Positions 12,380 through 24,269 of a stretch of DNA of 64,000 nucleotides are shown piece after piece. The translations under genes were made by a program, and so were the position numbers. Source of the DNA: Coriaria nepalensis (lineage: Eukaryota; Streptophyta; Magnoliopsida; Cucurbitales; Coriariaceae); contig CP114486.1 of NCBI GenBank assembly GCA_027186245.1, forward strand, positions 496,001 through 560,000. Direction: 5' to 3'. The notes under the pieces were generated by a model. The model was not told the DNA's origin. It searched no databases and saw only the letters and a list, made by a program, of their open reading frames with translations. Within the stretch, counting starts at the first letter, position 1. The number at the start of each line of letters is the position of its first letter.

Positions 12380-14821
12380 TCTCCTAAACACCAACAACTT
12401 TTTAATCCCTCCCTTTAAGACTTATTCTAACCATATATACAAACGCGTGTGACATGTCCCCTTTCAATACTTAAAATCCGTGTTTGATTTCAACTCATAA
12501 TTAATCCCTGTTTATTATAACTCGGATTAACAATGTACAGATCAGAGCGTCATCTATTTCTTTTTAATACTCTAATGATGTTTCAATTCCAGTCGGAGTT
12601 AAATAGATTAAGAGCACTACATTGGAACGCTTATGTCTTGTTATTCATAAATTGTTGTTACAAAAAATTTCACGTTTTAAGGAGTGTTATTGTCGGTTTG
12701 GAAGTTGGAACCAAATTTTAGTACCCTCCAAAATGTTATTTTGCTATGGATCAATAATCACTTGTTCATGTAAGTTAGTAATACGAGAAAATCCAAAGGG
12801 TTAGGAAGTAGAGTTGAATTTGGTAAGGTGTGGGTGGCCCTAAAAGGATTATAGTAAGAAGAAAACGTGTTGAATGGGTAACCCATGAAGAAGAATAGAG
12901 TGACGAACCAGGGCCATAAATGTATAAGGAGAGCTGTCATTTATTGTGTGGTATGGTACTGAGATTTAGAATATATGTAGTTCATGTAGCCTATAGTCTA
13001 TAAGTATAAGCTGTGCTCTACTTAATGCAATGAACTCTTAAAAAAAGAAAAAAAAAGAAAAAAAAAGGGGAATGAAATGAATGGGTGTATGCGTGTATGG
13101 TATGGGTGTATGGGTGTATGGGTGTATGGGTGAAAATTAAAAACAAGATTGAGTGCTCAGTAAAATGGAAGGAGTGGTTTAAAAACATGTAGCTACTATT
13201 ATATTATCCCATGGTTTTTGAAATGAACGGTCCTTACACAATACCACACTTACCCAGAAAAGTTAGCTGATCGGAGGAATCGGAATTCAGAATCCCGTTT
13301 CTGTTTCTCTGGTCTTGCAAAGAACGTCGGTTACAACCAGAGAGTTTTTTGAGAAATTTTATTGATTGGTTCTTCTTCCAATCTTTATTTTTACATTAAT
13401 GTATAAGTTAAATTTGAAAAAGTACCAAGGAACGAGCACGTCGTAAGATATGAGTGAGCTCTCAACTCCTCAACACAAGGGAAAATTGAAATTTGATGAA
13501 ATTATTATATATTTTTATTATTACTTTTCGCCAAATTATGTGCTTAATTTATCTTCTTCGATTCTTTCTCCACCTGCGCACTCCACCCCTTCACCGAGTG
13601 GAGGGCCCCTTTTTAGCATCTGGGTCGTGGCGGGCCATCGGTTGTTGAAAATGTCACAACCATACCGCGTCACAAATACTACACATTATTTCTGACAGCA
13701 TCATTTAAAGCTGAAACGAGAACAAATGGTTTTTGCTTACATAAACTATTAAGCAGAGTTTCCCCGGTTGGAAAGATAAAAATCCATAGAGAAATTGGAA
13801 TCAAGGATGTGATCAAATAGCTCAAGAAGACGGCCTTAATCAAGGAGGTAATAAAGAATGAAAGCAGTTGAACATCATTCCAGAATATTCAGAGAGAACT
13901 AGTCTATGATTTTTTTTTTCCCAAAGGGCAAACAGAATTCCAGAATCATACAAACACCATTTTCTTTATCCTATGCCTTGTCCAGACGAATAGGGATGGA
14001 AGAAAAAGAAGAAGAAGAAGAAGAAGAGAGTACTCCCGATCACCGATCCAATATAAAGCAACAAGCACCACAGGTCAGCTGATCCACTTGGTGACTCGAA
14101 CACTCTTATTCAAAAACTACGGGATGGAAAACCAGGAAACACACGTATCCTTATATTAAGAACAGTAGACATGTAAAGAATGAAGATGTATTAGATATAA
14201 ACTGCTTACCTACAGTTGAGAGGATCGAACTTAGATCAGAAAATACCAGCTAAGCATCTGTGGCCAAAACTTAGATGTCATTTTACAAGAAACAATTGAT
14301 CAACCAAATTATACCGACATCCATGAACCAAAAAAACTTCAAAGAACAGCACTTCCATAGACATTCTAATTGCTAAATCTAAACAAGCCTAGTATATGTG
14401 AGGCGTGGTGAAACCTTTACAATAATGCTCATCGGGTTTCCATCAGTTACACGATCTCACATTCTACCCTACCAACTACAATGCAGCATACTGATCGATT
14501 TAAGAGAGTATTTTTCCGTGTCACATGTGTCCCTACATTAGAGCGAGCAATGTAAAGGATTAAGAGTAACCAATACTCCAGATAGCTACTACAACATATT
14601 TTAAAGTCAGATCATGTCCCCTAATCGACAAATCCACACTACCTACAGAAAAAAGCCCGAATATATTGGTTATCAAGCTGTTAATCAGCCTACTCCTTGT
14701 TAGAACACAAATTTCTTGCTTGGATTGCAGTTTTCATTGTTCTCTTTTACTCTATATGTTCCTAAGCTTCATCATTCCAACAGAAAGTTGTGAAAATGAA
14801 AAATTCCTAACCTCTGAGATG
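12380..14821. other. Spacer between convergent BBX and USP genes
   Basis: It includes the 3' UTR of the B-box gene and the 3' end of the universal stress protein gene. It holds an octamer repeat (13081-13132), A-rich runs near 13040-13070, and about 1 kb (13700-14820) of moderately complex sequence without a convincing open frame. The last part may be 3' UTR or non-coding transcript of the stress protein gene. Confidence 0.5.
13081..13132. repeat. Octanucleotide repeat (GGGTGTAT)n
   Basis: About six units of an 8-base word, with two imperfect units at the left end. The G-rich strand resembles degenerate telomere-like or G-quadruplex-prone DNA, but the unit is not the plant telomere heptamer. 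Confidence 0.85.
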
Positions 14822-15595
14822 CTAGTCTGAATTCTTAAGGTCCAGCTGGTTCTTGGCCCTCGGAGAGTTGATCAGTTTCTCCCCTTTCTCCTTCTTCTTG
14901 ACGGCTGAATCACCGCCGTCCTTCTCCTCCGGGTACCGGACCACCACCACTGGACAGACGCAATGGTGAACGCAATAATCGCTAACACTGCCAAGCCTAC
15001 CATCACTCCCGCGTTTTACCGCTCCAAATCCCCGACTTCCCATGATCATAGCACTTAGCCCTAACCGCTCCACTTCCAGGCATAACCTCTCTCTCATATC
15101 ATGATCCTTCACAATATGAATCTTGTACGGAATCTGAGCCTCCTTCAACGTCTTAGCAAGATCCGCAACTTTCATAGCCGTCTTCGCGTCGAACTCCTCC
15201 TCCAATTTCTTCCTCGACTGCTCAGAGATCTCTGGGCGGTGACTATTTTCGGAATCAGCATCAGAGACTGTATCAGCATGAGTATCGATCGAGAGGTCGA
15301 TAGAGCCCCAATCGGCACCAAAGAGGATGGAGGTAGGGCTGACGTGGAGGAGAACGACAGCATCACCAGGTCGGATGTATTGCTGGACGGCCCATCGGAC
15401 GGCGTAAGCGCTCTCGTCGGAGAGGTCAACGGCGACACCAATCTTGCGGCGAGCTCCGGCGGTAGGGGTCGGTGTGGCGAGTGAGCTAGCAGTCGAGTGG
15501 TGACGTGGCGAGGCTGGGTGGTGGATTTTGATATTTGGAAGCTGTGGGTCCGGGTCCAAGGTGGAGCTCGGAGATTGTTGCTGCTGAGGATGCAT
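14822..15595 (-). CDS. Universal stress protein, PHOS32/PHOS34-like
   Basis: A single uninterrupted reading frame of 257 residues. After a Pro/Ser/His-rich N-terminal region with SP sites, the UspA fold begins at RRKIGVAVDLSDESAYAVRW, whose Asp is the usual adenine-contact position. The ATP-binding signature appears near the C-terminal part as GSRGFGAVKRG...GRLGSVSDYCVHHC, followed by CPVVVVRYPEE. This pattern is diagnostic of PHOS32/PHOS34, cytosolic proteins phosphorylated by MAP kinases after elicitor treatment. The tail (about 220-257) is Lys-rich and variable. A long antisense-direction open frame in another phase (15172-15834) is a shadow. The position between BBX and SPL genes matches At4g27310-27330. 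Confidence 0.93.
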   Translation of the reverse strand: MHPQQQQSPSSTLDPDPQLPNIKIHHPASPRHHSTASSLATPTPTAGARRKIGVAVDLSDESAYAVRWAVQQYIRPGDAVVLLHVSPTSILFGADWGSIDLSIDTHADTVSDADSENSHRPEISEQSRKKLEEEFDAKTAMKVADLAKTLKEAQIPYKIHIVKDHDMRERLCLEVERLGLSAMIMGSRGFGAVKRGSDGRLGSVSDYCVHHCVCPVVVVRYPEEKDGGDSAVKKKEKGEKLINSPRAKNQLDLKNSD

Positions 15596-16175
15596 TTGGA
15601 AAATGAAATTTTGGTTCGAGAAAAGAGACTGAGAAATGGAGATTCTTTTTTCTGCGTGAAAACTTGAAACTGGAAACTGGAATGAGAGGGCTCAGAGAAG
15701 AATGTGGAAGTGTGGGCTACGGTTGAAGAAGGCGCTATGTAGTTGGGCTTGGGCGGGTTTTGACTGACTTGGATTTTTGTTGGGTTTTCTGATGGCTGGA
15801 AAACGGCCCATGGACCATGGTGGGAGTGGTCCAAATTCGAATCCGGCCTTTACAAATAAATCAGCAATTCTAAAATTTTGCAGCCCACAAAATTGAATCA
15901 CAACTTCCATGTTTTTATTTAGTTAAAATTATATATTGTAATAGATTATGACAGCTAAGACACTAGGTTTTTAATAATTTTGGTAATCAAGATTGTATGT
16001 CTAATGAGAGACAGATTAAACAAAGAGAACCTACCAAAAACGAAACACCATTAAAAAGGAGAAGTATTAATCAAACCAGTTGTCTGAAAATTTATTGTAG
16101 TTATGAAAAAGATTCCCTCCCTACAAGCCCATACAGAACTCCCAGTCCTAGTCATCACTCTTACCTGCTGCGTTC

Positions 16176-16215
<40 letters not shown>

Positions 16216-16224
16216 ATATATATT
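16176..16224. repeat. (AAT)n-(ATT)n palindromic microsatellite
   Basis: A run of AAT units flips directly into ATT units and then into TA units, so the whole is self-complementary and could extrude a hairpin. It was probably formed by inverted extension of a triplet repeat. Confidence 0.9.
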
Positions 16225-16495
16225 TATAGCGTACTCAGCAGGTACCAAATGAAAAAAGCCACTAACCACAGACATCATTAAAAGGGAAAACAAGGCTTGA
16301 GTTTGGTCTGATTAGTTTTTTTTTTTTTTTTTGCTCGTTATTTAAGGTGATCCCCAGATGAGTCTTATAGCTTTTACATGCTGGAGTTCTATAATCAGAA
16401 AGACAGATATGCTCGCCCTTGTGTTTCAGCAAAAACATCTAACCTAACTCGAGCAGAATAGAAACCCATTGAAACAAGCACCAATTAATATTTCA

Positions 16496-16500
<5 letters not shown>

Positions 16501-16527
<27 letters not shown>
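16501..16527. repeat. (GA)n microsatellite
   Basis: Thirteen uninterrupted AG units just downstream of the SPOROCYTELESS stop codon, probably in or near its 3' UTR. Confidence 0.95.
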
Positions 16528-16532
<5 letters not shown>

Positions 16533-16671
16533 GAAAGCAAATATGTATTAAAAACTGGGTTTAAGTGTAGGCGAGTAAGATGAAACATCAAAATGGAAAG
16601 AAATTACCAAATAGAAAGACTGATCTTCTGGGGTTCTACGTTATATGCAATTAGAAAGCAAAAGAAGAGTC

Positions 16672-18011
16672 CTAATAAGAAAGTTTGAGGGACAAATCAA
16701 TAGCATTAGAACAAGTATAAGAAGTGGTATAATGATCAGTCATAATACATGATGAAGCTTCTCCATGACCCAGTTGTGCAGCTGATGGTGTTTGATCAGC
16801 AGCTGTAGGGAATAATTGCAGCTTCTCGAAACCAGTGCTGTTCTTCCAGCTCCCACTACCATTTCCAGGAAAAAATTCGTATTCCATCAACACTTTCCCA
16901 GCCGCTACGCTTCCCTTCCTGTGAATCTTCTTTACCTCTGCTAATGATCCCTACAACATCAATACTCACTATGTATTCATGATCAACGCAGAACCCAAAA
17001 TATGAATTTAATATTTGACATGATCCATCTTCTCCTAATTTATTATTAGCTAGAAGCTGGTTTCATGTTTAAGTAACTCGTACCTTGCGATCAAGATTCA
17101 ATCCGAGAAAATCACAATCGACATTTATGGGAGATATCTGATCTGTGTTCTTGTCTCTACGCTCTCCTTGATCAAACCCTAAATTATTGCTTACATTGAA
17201 GCGCATCCTCTGCAATCGGGATTTTTAAGTGACACGATCACAAACTCTCACATTTCATCAGGATACGTTATATATATATATATATATATATATAGGAAGA
17301 AAATTGAAAAAAAGAAAAAAATAAAAAAGGAAGGGTGGTTTGATCAATGTAACAGTACTTTAAAGGAAGCATGAACCTAATAAGGTCCTAATTTGTGGAA
17401 GATGAAATAATCAAGACGACTACCTTGAAGCAAAACTCACAGCGATCAGGAACGCATGGAAACTTTGGGATTGAAGAGAGCTCTTTCGAGTTCTCAAACA
17501 GTAATGTTCTATTTCTATTGATCTGACCATTCTGAAGCTGTACTACTCTCGGATCCGGAGCTCCATTAATGACATACGGGTATGAATCCACTCCCATCAA
17601 ATACCCGTTTCCATTTCCACATGACCTCCTCTGCACCACCAAACCACCATCCTGGTCCCACCCCAACGAACCACCTTGACACGACGATGATCCATCAATC
17701 ATCACTGGCCTACCATTGATGTAGTTTGCTGGATCATAATGCAGTACTGGAACGCTGCCAAGTGGATACTGAAACTGATTAGAGAGCGTTAGAAGAGTAG
17801 GAGGAGGTGGTGGTTGTTCATATTGCTCCTGGATCCTTAACTGCTCCAGCTGAGCTACTCCGAGACCTCTCTGAGGCTGCTTTTTTGGAGCGGCCTGACT
17901 TCTGCTTGTTTTTCTCCCTCTGGGTTTTGTGGGTTCATTAGGGTTGTTGATCATGTTTTCTTGTGATGTGTTCTGGTCTGTAGCCCTCAGAAACATTGAG
18001 GTGGTCGCCAT
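16672..18011 (-). CDS. SPL: SPOROCYTELESS/NOZZLE transcriptional adaptor
   Basis: Three exons (17424-18011, 17084-17209 and 16672-16950) close in phase to give about 330 residues; the Arabidopsis protein is 314. The diagnostic SPL motif lies near the N-terminus: PRGRKTSRSQAAPKKQPQRG followed by LGVAQLEQLRIQEQ, a basic helix often likened to a MADS helix. The C-terminus ends in an EAR-type repressor motif, IDLSLKLSY, which in Arabidopsis recruits TOPLESS. SPL is needed to start sporogenesis in anthers and ovules and represses TCP factors. The middle is low-complexity. Exon 2 encodes a conserved stretch ending DFLGLNLDRK. The start is the only Met before the basic motif in this frame. Order USP-SPL-TRM5 equals At4g27320-27340, supporting true orthology. 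Confidence 0.94.
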
Positions 18012-20907
18012 TAGAACAAGCTCAATTGGTTTTCTTAGGGCCAGAAAAAGGAAGAGTTGGTTGGGATTTATAGCAATGGAGTGTATTTTTATGACAGAGA
18101 AATATAGAAACCTGATTTGTAAAGTGAGAGAGAGAGAGAGAGCAGTAGTGAAACAGGCAGAACAGAACTAGCTATGTGAAGAGCTAGAAGGGCACGGCCA
18201 TGTCATATAGCTTCTGTGTTTTATGTCTCGGTATTTTCTTACGTTTTTTTTTTAATATTTCCACTCGTCTTTCTTGAAAGTTTCTTACAAAAGACAAAAT
18301 AATAATACTCTCACATGCAGGAGGCGGATGGGGACGCGCCCGTATCAATTCTGATTCTCCAAATTACATTTAAAAACAGTCCTCGCAGTTAGACAGTACG
18401 GGCAAGCTCACTAGTTCAGAGGGAGCATATATTGTGCCGTGGCCCGGTGCCAAAAATGGCAGAGCAAGCATAGTTCCTCAGGCCTATCTGTATCTGACCA
18501 ATTTGAGGGGCTAAAACAAAACCATTTTAGCTTTAACACTTAAGATTATGACTTGTAACAACTCTTAGAAAACCGCCAGTTTGGCTCTGGGCAATCATAG
18601 AAAGTGAGATTTGGTCATGAAGATGGGAAAATCTGCCTATATAGGATTGTAATGATGCCTCCTCTCCCCCCCTCCCATCTTATAGGCTTCTTTTTATATG
18701 TGGTAACCTCAAAAAGCAGACTCCATGTGGGTGCTTTCTTATATAGAAAACCTATCAATTTTAGCTGCCAGTTTATATACACCCATGCAGATGGCAGTTA
18801 GAGTTAGGATAGGGTTGAACTATTTTCACTGTAAGAACTCCTTCCTTACGCGAACCATTATCTGGCTTTATTGTATGTTGTTTGTAAATGGTACCGGACA
18901 TGAGTTCAACTTGATTCTTAGAGGTTAAGGAAGTAGCTTACATATGATTAATTTGTCTCATACTATGTTATACTAGCTTGAGATACCATTCATATGTCTC
19001 ATACTATGTTATACTAGCTTGAGATATCATTCATATGTCTCATACTATGTTATACTAGCTTGAGATATCATTCATATGTCTCATACTATGTTATACTAGC
19101 TTGAGATATGATTCATACACAAAGAATGTTGTTGTAGTAACCAAGGGATTTGGATTAGATCCGTACCATATGGATCTCCCATTGATCTATAGTCTTTTAA
19201 CTTAATATAATAGATAATGGATGATGTATTAAAATAATAATGATTAAATACCAATCATAAATTTAAATTGATCTGAATTCACTCCCCCTTTGCTCAAATC
19301 TAAACTCCCTTCTTGAGATATTTAATTTGACGTACCAAATCTTCCATAGGTGGACTTCATAAAACATGTGAACCCCTCAAACCAATTGTCTTTTGCCACG
19401 TTGGCAAAAACATGATCTATTTTTCCTCACATATATTTTGCAGCTGTCTTTGTTATTCAAGCATCTGAAACTGAAAGCTTGAGGTTGGGACAGAGTAGAA
19501 AACCCAGACCGCGTGACCAACCAGCCGACTTGTGTTGTTGATAAGCCTAAAAGACCTGTAAGATTAGATGATGGTGTAGGGGGTTGCTTCGAGCCGTCTC
19601 AATGCTTTGTTTGAAATTGCGACGTTCCAACCAATGAAAATTTCCCACGTCATCCAATCGGGTCCACTTTCCACTTTTGGACCAAGATCCACCCCGGATC
19701 TTGGGCCACGAAAGAAAGAATAAAAGGTTTTTGCGGATCCGATTAATGAAAATATTGTTTCGAGAGAGGGGGGGAGGGGGGGTCCACCTGCAGAGGTCCC
19801 CACCTTCCATCCGACGCCTAGTGGGCCCTCCACCGTACCAGAACGGAGGCGGCTGAATATATACAGATTCCAGAATAAAGCGGGGATTAATTAATTGCGT
19901 GGTGGTGAGGGGGAAGATTGGCATGTGAGAAGGATGATGGTTGACACGTGTAAAGGAGATGTCGTTGTTTCTGTACTGGGTTTGGGTTTCCGGGTTTGGG
20001 CGGACACGGTGGATTATTGGTTTCTGGGAAGCAGATTGTGCCTTATCTCTCTCTCTCTCTCTGATGGGGGAATCATTGCCTGGTTGCAGCTAAAAGCCAA
20101 TCCCTATTTACAGACACAGAGTCAATACACTCTGTTTCCTTCCTCTCAAGGTTGGGGACCATTTCATTCATGGATGTTTATTTATTTTCTTTTTGGTATC
20201 TTCAAAATAAATAAATTAAAATCTTCTCATGTAAAAACAGTTCGCATAATTTTGTTGTAGATTGTTATCATAAAGGAAAAGACCAGTCAGAGAAAGTGCA
20301 AGTAGTAGCTTTCTTGAAGCTGTGTAGGAGTTGGGCCAATCTAGTACAAGGTAGAGAGCAGCTGCTAGCTATCAACATACAATATGCTAGACTTAACTGA
20401 TAATATTGTGAGCCCAATAGCTTCTGCTGAAATTTGCAGCCCATCACCGGAGGCGCACGGGGGAATTTCCCGGATTTCCAAAAAAAATTCATATATATAC
20501 ACAACATGGTAACATACACAATCATATTTTGTTGGACCACTTACTAGCAACATGTAATTGTTTAGATCCTAATCTGAACACAGATTCTACCTCTTACCCT
20601 GTACTTCTGTTTTACCATATGGAAAAGAACAGGGACAAGAGCAGAATGCTTGCGGGATAAATCAGGACCGTTGAACGAAGACAATTTGCAAAATCACAAA
20701 TCTGACATTTTATGTACTACTCCATCTGATCTTACCTGATCTGGGTGTGTCTTTTCATGATGTGGAAAATGCGTCGCTATCTTACATTAGTTGTGTAGCT
20801 GCCCCCCCCCCCGGCAGCATTATACGAGAATATGTCTAGGAGAAATATGGAATGCATAAGTTAGGTATGTAAATTTGAATTTGTGATTTAAAGAAATTAA
20901 GCATAGT
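18012..20907. other. Long spacer upstream of SPL and downstream of TRM5
   Basis: This is the promoter side of SPOROCYTELESS and the 3' side of the tRNA methyltransferase gene. It holds a 41-bp tandem repeat (18956-19117), a pyrimidine run near 20047 and a C-run near 20803. Open frames at 19547-20260 on both strands have low-complexity translations and no family resemblance. No gene is visible. Confidence 0.55.
18956..19117. repeat. Four-copy 41-bp tandem repeat
   Basis: Copies start at 18956, 18997, 19038 and 19079. They differ by single bases: the first has gagataccatt where later copies have gagatatcatt, and the last has gagatatgatt. The array is intergenic and each unit contains the word catatg or a variant. 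It behaves as a minisatellite. Confidence 0.95.
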
Positions 20908-23790
20908 TTAAAATTCATGTATAGGTTTTGCAAGTGCCAAGCTCTTTGGGAGAACAAATGATGCGCAGAGCATCCATTTTCCAGGGGCTACAAGGCGGAC
21001 CCTACGCATTTCAACGTCGACTGCCACCTCACATAGTGCTATCCTTATCCTCTGAATCAACATTACTCAAAATTAAAATGGTTGAAAAGAAAAACAAAAT
21101 AAAAAATCGACAAAGTCGAACTTTAAATCTGAACCTCGTGGAAGTCGAACTCGGGATCACTAGCTTTGGAGAATCCATAGACATGGATCATTGGCAAAGG
21201 GAATTCATCATCCGTCGTTCTGTCTCTCAGTATTCCCCTGAATGCATCTGTAAGGGAAGCAGAATACACAATACTGTTTTATTTACTTTGCAAGAAGAGA
21301 AAAAAGAAAGGGAAACTTGGTTCGTACAAAGAAAAATAGCAGACCTAGATACTCAGTGGCATCATTAGGCAAATTCATTACAACTTGTGTTATGGAGGGG
21401 GCCTTCTCACTTGCATACATAGCATGGATGAACCTCCTTCCATCCATGTTAAAAACCTTATAGAGTGATAAGAAAAATCATCATTATGAAGAAAAAAATC
21501 TGATATGAAGCACGGCTAGTTTGATTACACACGGCATTTTTGGCATCACTTCATACCTTAATCCTCCTTTCAAGCTTGTTCAGAACACTATTTCTTTCCA
21601 AGTATTCAACTGCATAGGGATTTAGATCATTAGCATAGACGCGTTTTACTATCTTCGCTGCAGATATAGCTATTGGGCCAGCTCCAGAGAAAACATCACC
21701 TGTCTCGTTGAAAAGAAACAAAGAAATTAACAAGAAATGAAAGTTATTTTCATCACAGCCAGAAAGACGTGCATGAATAAAATCTCAAATTTTCAAATTA
21801 AGATGAGATAAACGCATAGTCGCATACAAACAACATCTCTCTTCGTAAATCCACTCAGTAGATGTTGTCTTTCTGTTGCAAGTCTGGAATTCCAATACCT
21901 GCATACAAAGAAGAGAAAAGATATGGATCCTTGCTTGAGTATTTCTTCTCCGTGGATTTCTTTGCATGAAATACTATGTAATGGCCTTGAGTGCTATAAA
22001 ATGAAGTAGCATCAGATGTAATATGTTGATCATCAAACTGTACTGTGCTTATATTATTAGCTTGCAAGGAAAGGAAGACATACACGGTTGCTAAATCTAA
22101 ATGAAATCGTAATCCATTCTCAACAAGTGTAGTTACAAGAGAATGGTTTCCAGCCAAAACCTCAAGCTGCATTGTTCTGTAGTCATTGTGAATCGCATCA
22201 ATCTTATTCACAACTGTTTGTATCTTTGGCTTGTGTTTGTCCAAAACAACCTGAAAATAAAAACACAGTCTGTTATTGTTTGTCAAATGTAAAAATTGAC
22301 TCGCCAACATATAAACAGAAGCAGAATTTCTTACCACTTTGTACAAAGTACCTTCGCAATAAGCTTCTTGTACGGGAGATGTTCGTCTCTAAGGTTTAGA
22401 TGGGCAATATGACCAACAGTTTCAAAGGCTGAAGGGACAAGCATTCCCTCAGGAAGCAAGGCTTTCAAAATCTGTAGAAAAGACATAAATCTATCAAATA
22501 TAAATTTTACAAGCTCAGAATCTGCCAAGCAAAAAGAGGTTTTCTCATTCAATACCTGATCCATTTGCCAATACTTATAGAACAGGGTTAGCCTGCACCT
22601 CACCAGCTCAAAATTTGATTCCCCGCTTTCCTTAGTACCATATTTCAGCAGAGCCTGAAGAGTATAATGAAGACATTAACATATTGCTAGAGCAAATAGA
22701 GAGCAGGTCCACTCCATCCCTTCTCTTCATCCGCGGAATGATGCAATAAACACATTTTGCATTATCCCAAATGAATACACGAAAATTATACACTTTCAAA
22801 TCTATAAGAAGGAAAACACTCTTACATGCTTGATGCTTATTGAGGAAGTGAAATTATGTCAAAAAGCAGCTGCTCACAAATGAATATAAAACGCTGATAC
22901 AAGCAATCTACCTTAATGGCCTCGGGCAAATCTTCCACGCCCTTATCCCCGTACCGTTCATCCAAAAGCAACAATCTTGTCGAACCCCTCCATTTGCCAC
23001 CTTTAGATTCATCACCCAACAGCCCTTTCATATCCTCCTCTTCTTCTTCTTCGACAACCTCAATCAGGGAAAACCCATTTTTCCCACCCCTCTTTTCCCC
23101 CTCATCTTTCTCTTCTTCCTTCCTCTTCCACTTCTTCTTCTTCTTACTTGGCCTCGACATCTTAGCCAAGTTCTTAAAATTCACATAACCGTTTGAATTA
23201 AACGTCCTGGCTAGCTTATCTCTGTACAATATCGGACTCAATGGCTCTCCATCACCTTCAACTTTTCCATATATCCGCCTGTTCAATGAAGCACTACTAT
23301 CTATTTCATCGTCTCTTACGAGCTCTACAAGCTCGGCTTCAACTTCATCTCCAGGAACTCGAGCAATGTTGCGTATTCGTGGCCAGTTCAAGAGATGGCC
23401 TCGTAATCTGCTCTCTAGAGCAAAACTGTCTTTAGCCAGAGCACGAAGCGCTGCAATATCGAAGACTCGAGTGAAAATTTCTTCGTCGAATATATCATTT
23501 TCTTCTTCCTTTCCTTTATGCGGTTGATATCTCTGGTCTGTGCTTAGATCCGAGGTTTTGATGAGTGATTCAGGATGGTTGTGGATTGGGGTTGATTTGG
23601 CGCCCTTGTGGAGAGAGGGTCCATAGCCATAGGAGAAGGTCTGGTCTGGGTTTTGGGATTGGGTATGAGGGGTGAAGGAAGAGAGGATGAGGAAATAAGG
23701 GGCAGAGTGTTTTCTGGGGAAGATGAATTTAGGGGAGAGAGAGAGGGGGAGAGAATGAGGCCTGAAGAAAAGAAGCTTGGCTGCGACCAT
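20908..23790 (-). CDS. tRNA (guanine(37)-N1)-methyltransferase, TRM5 / Met-10+ like
   Basis: Nine exons join exactly in phase: 22912-23790, 22556-22654, 22352-22471, 22084-22250, 21828-21898, 21557-21699, 21345-21456, 21135-21247 and 20908-21051, about 615 residues. The enzyme adds a methyl group from S-adenosylmethionine to N1 of G37 next to the tRNA anticodon, preventing frameshifting. Landmarks are [14 protein letters not shown], the SAM loop [11 protein letters not shown], the acidic strand [16 protein letters not shown], the catalytic MNLPNDA and the conserved C-terminal [18 protein letters not shown]. The N-terminus is Ser/Pro/Phe-rich with basic residues and looks like an organelle presequence. 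An acidic Lys/Glu-rich insert lies near 205-255. The last exon falls below usual open-frame length cut-offs and was found from its fit to the family. Position matches At4g27340. Confidence 0.92.
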
Positions 23791-24269
23791 GCTCTTACTG
23801 TTACAGTGAAAATGATGAAGATAACATGGGTAGAAGGAGAAAGAAGAGACTTAGACACGACCATGTTTTAGTGGGAAAACTTGGAAGTAATATGGGCATT
23901 ATTCGGCAACGTATAATCCAGCCCAAACTCAATCCAGGCTAATCACTTGTAAACTTTGAAGTTAGGCCCGGCCCATAAGTCATTCAAGACAAGCCCAAGT
24001 TGCAAGCGGGTCATGGCTAATTATACTTGGAGCCCGTTAGGAAGTACTTTAAGAAATATACCTCAAAAGAAAAAGTCAAGTATTTAAAATATATTAATTT
24101 TTTATAAATATTAATTTTTACCTTCAAATGAAACTATACTATTGATAGACTACTAATATATATGCAGCTGCTAATCACTCAAATAAATTTGTCTCATTTC
24201 CTTAAGAAGATAACACAAATTGTTCTATCGGAAACTTGGTCTTCTTCAATTACCTTCAAGTCAAACTGA
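23791..24269. other. Short spacer, TRM5 promoter
   Basis: This holds the 5' UTR and promoter of the TRM5-like gene and the 3' UTR of the next minus-strand gene. No feature stands out. Confidence 0.5.

Larger units (their letters stand above)
15596..16671. other. Spacer with microsatellites, USP promoter and SPL 3' side
   Basis: This holds the promoter and 5' UTR of the universal stress protein and the 3' UTR of SPOROCYTELESS. An AT-trinucleotide palindromic microsatellite and a GA run are listed separately. No gene is visible. Confidence 0.6.

Noticed and set aside
15172..15834. A 220-codon minus-strand frame overlapping the universal stress protein
   Set aside because: Shadow of the real gene in another frame; the composition is Ser/Pro biased and it overlaps conserved USP motifs.
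19547..20260. Open frames in the SPL-TRM5 spacer (up to 125 codons)
   Set aside because: Overlapping frames on both strands, G-run and Pro-rich translations, no conserved motif.
22916..23188. Plus-strand Ser/Phe-rich frame inside TRM5 exon 1
   Set aside because: Antisense shadow of the acidic Lys/Glu insert of the TRM5-like protein.
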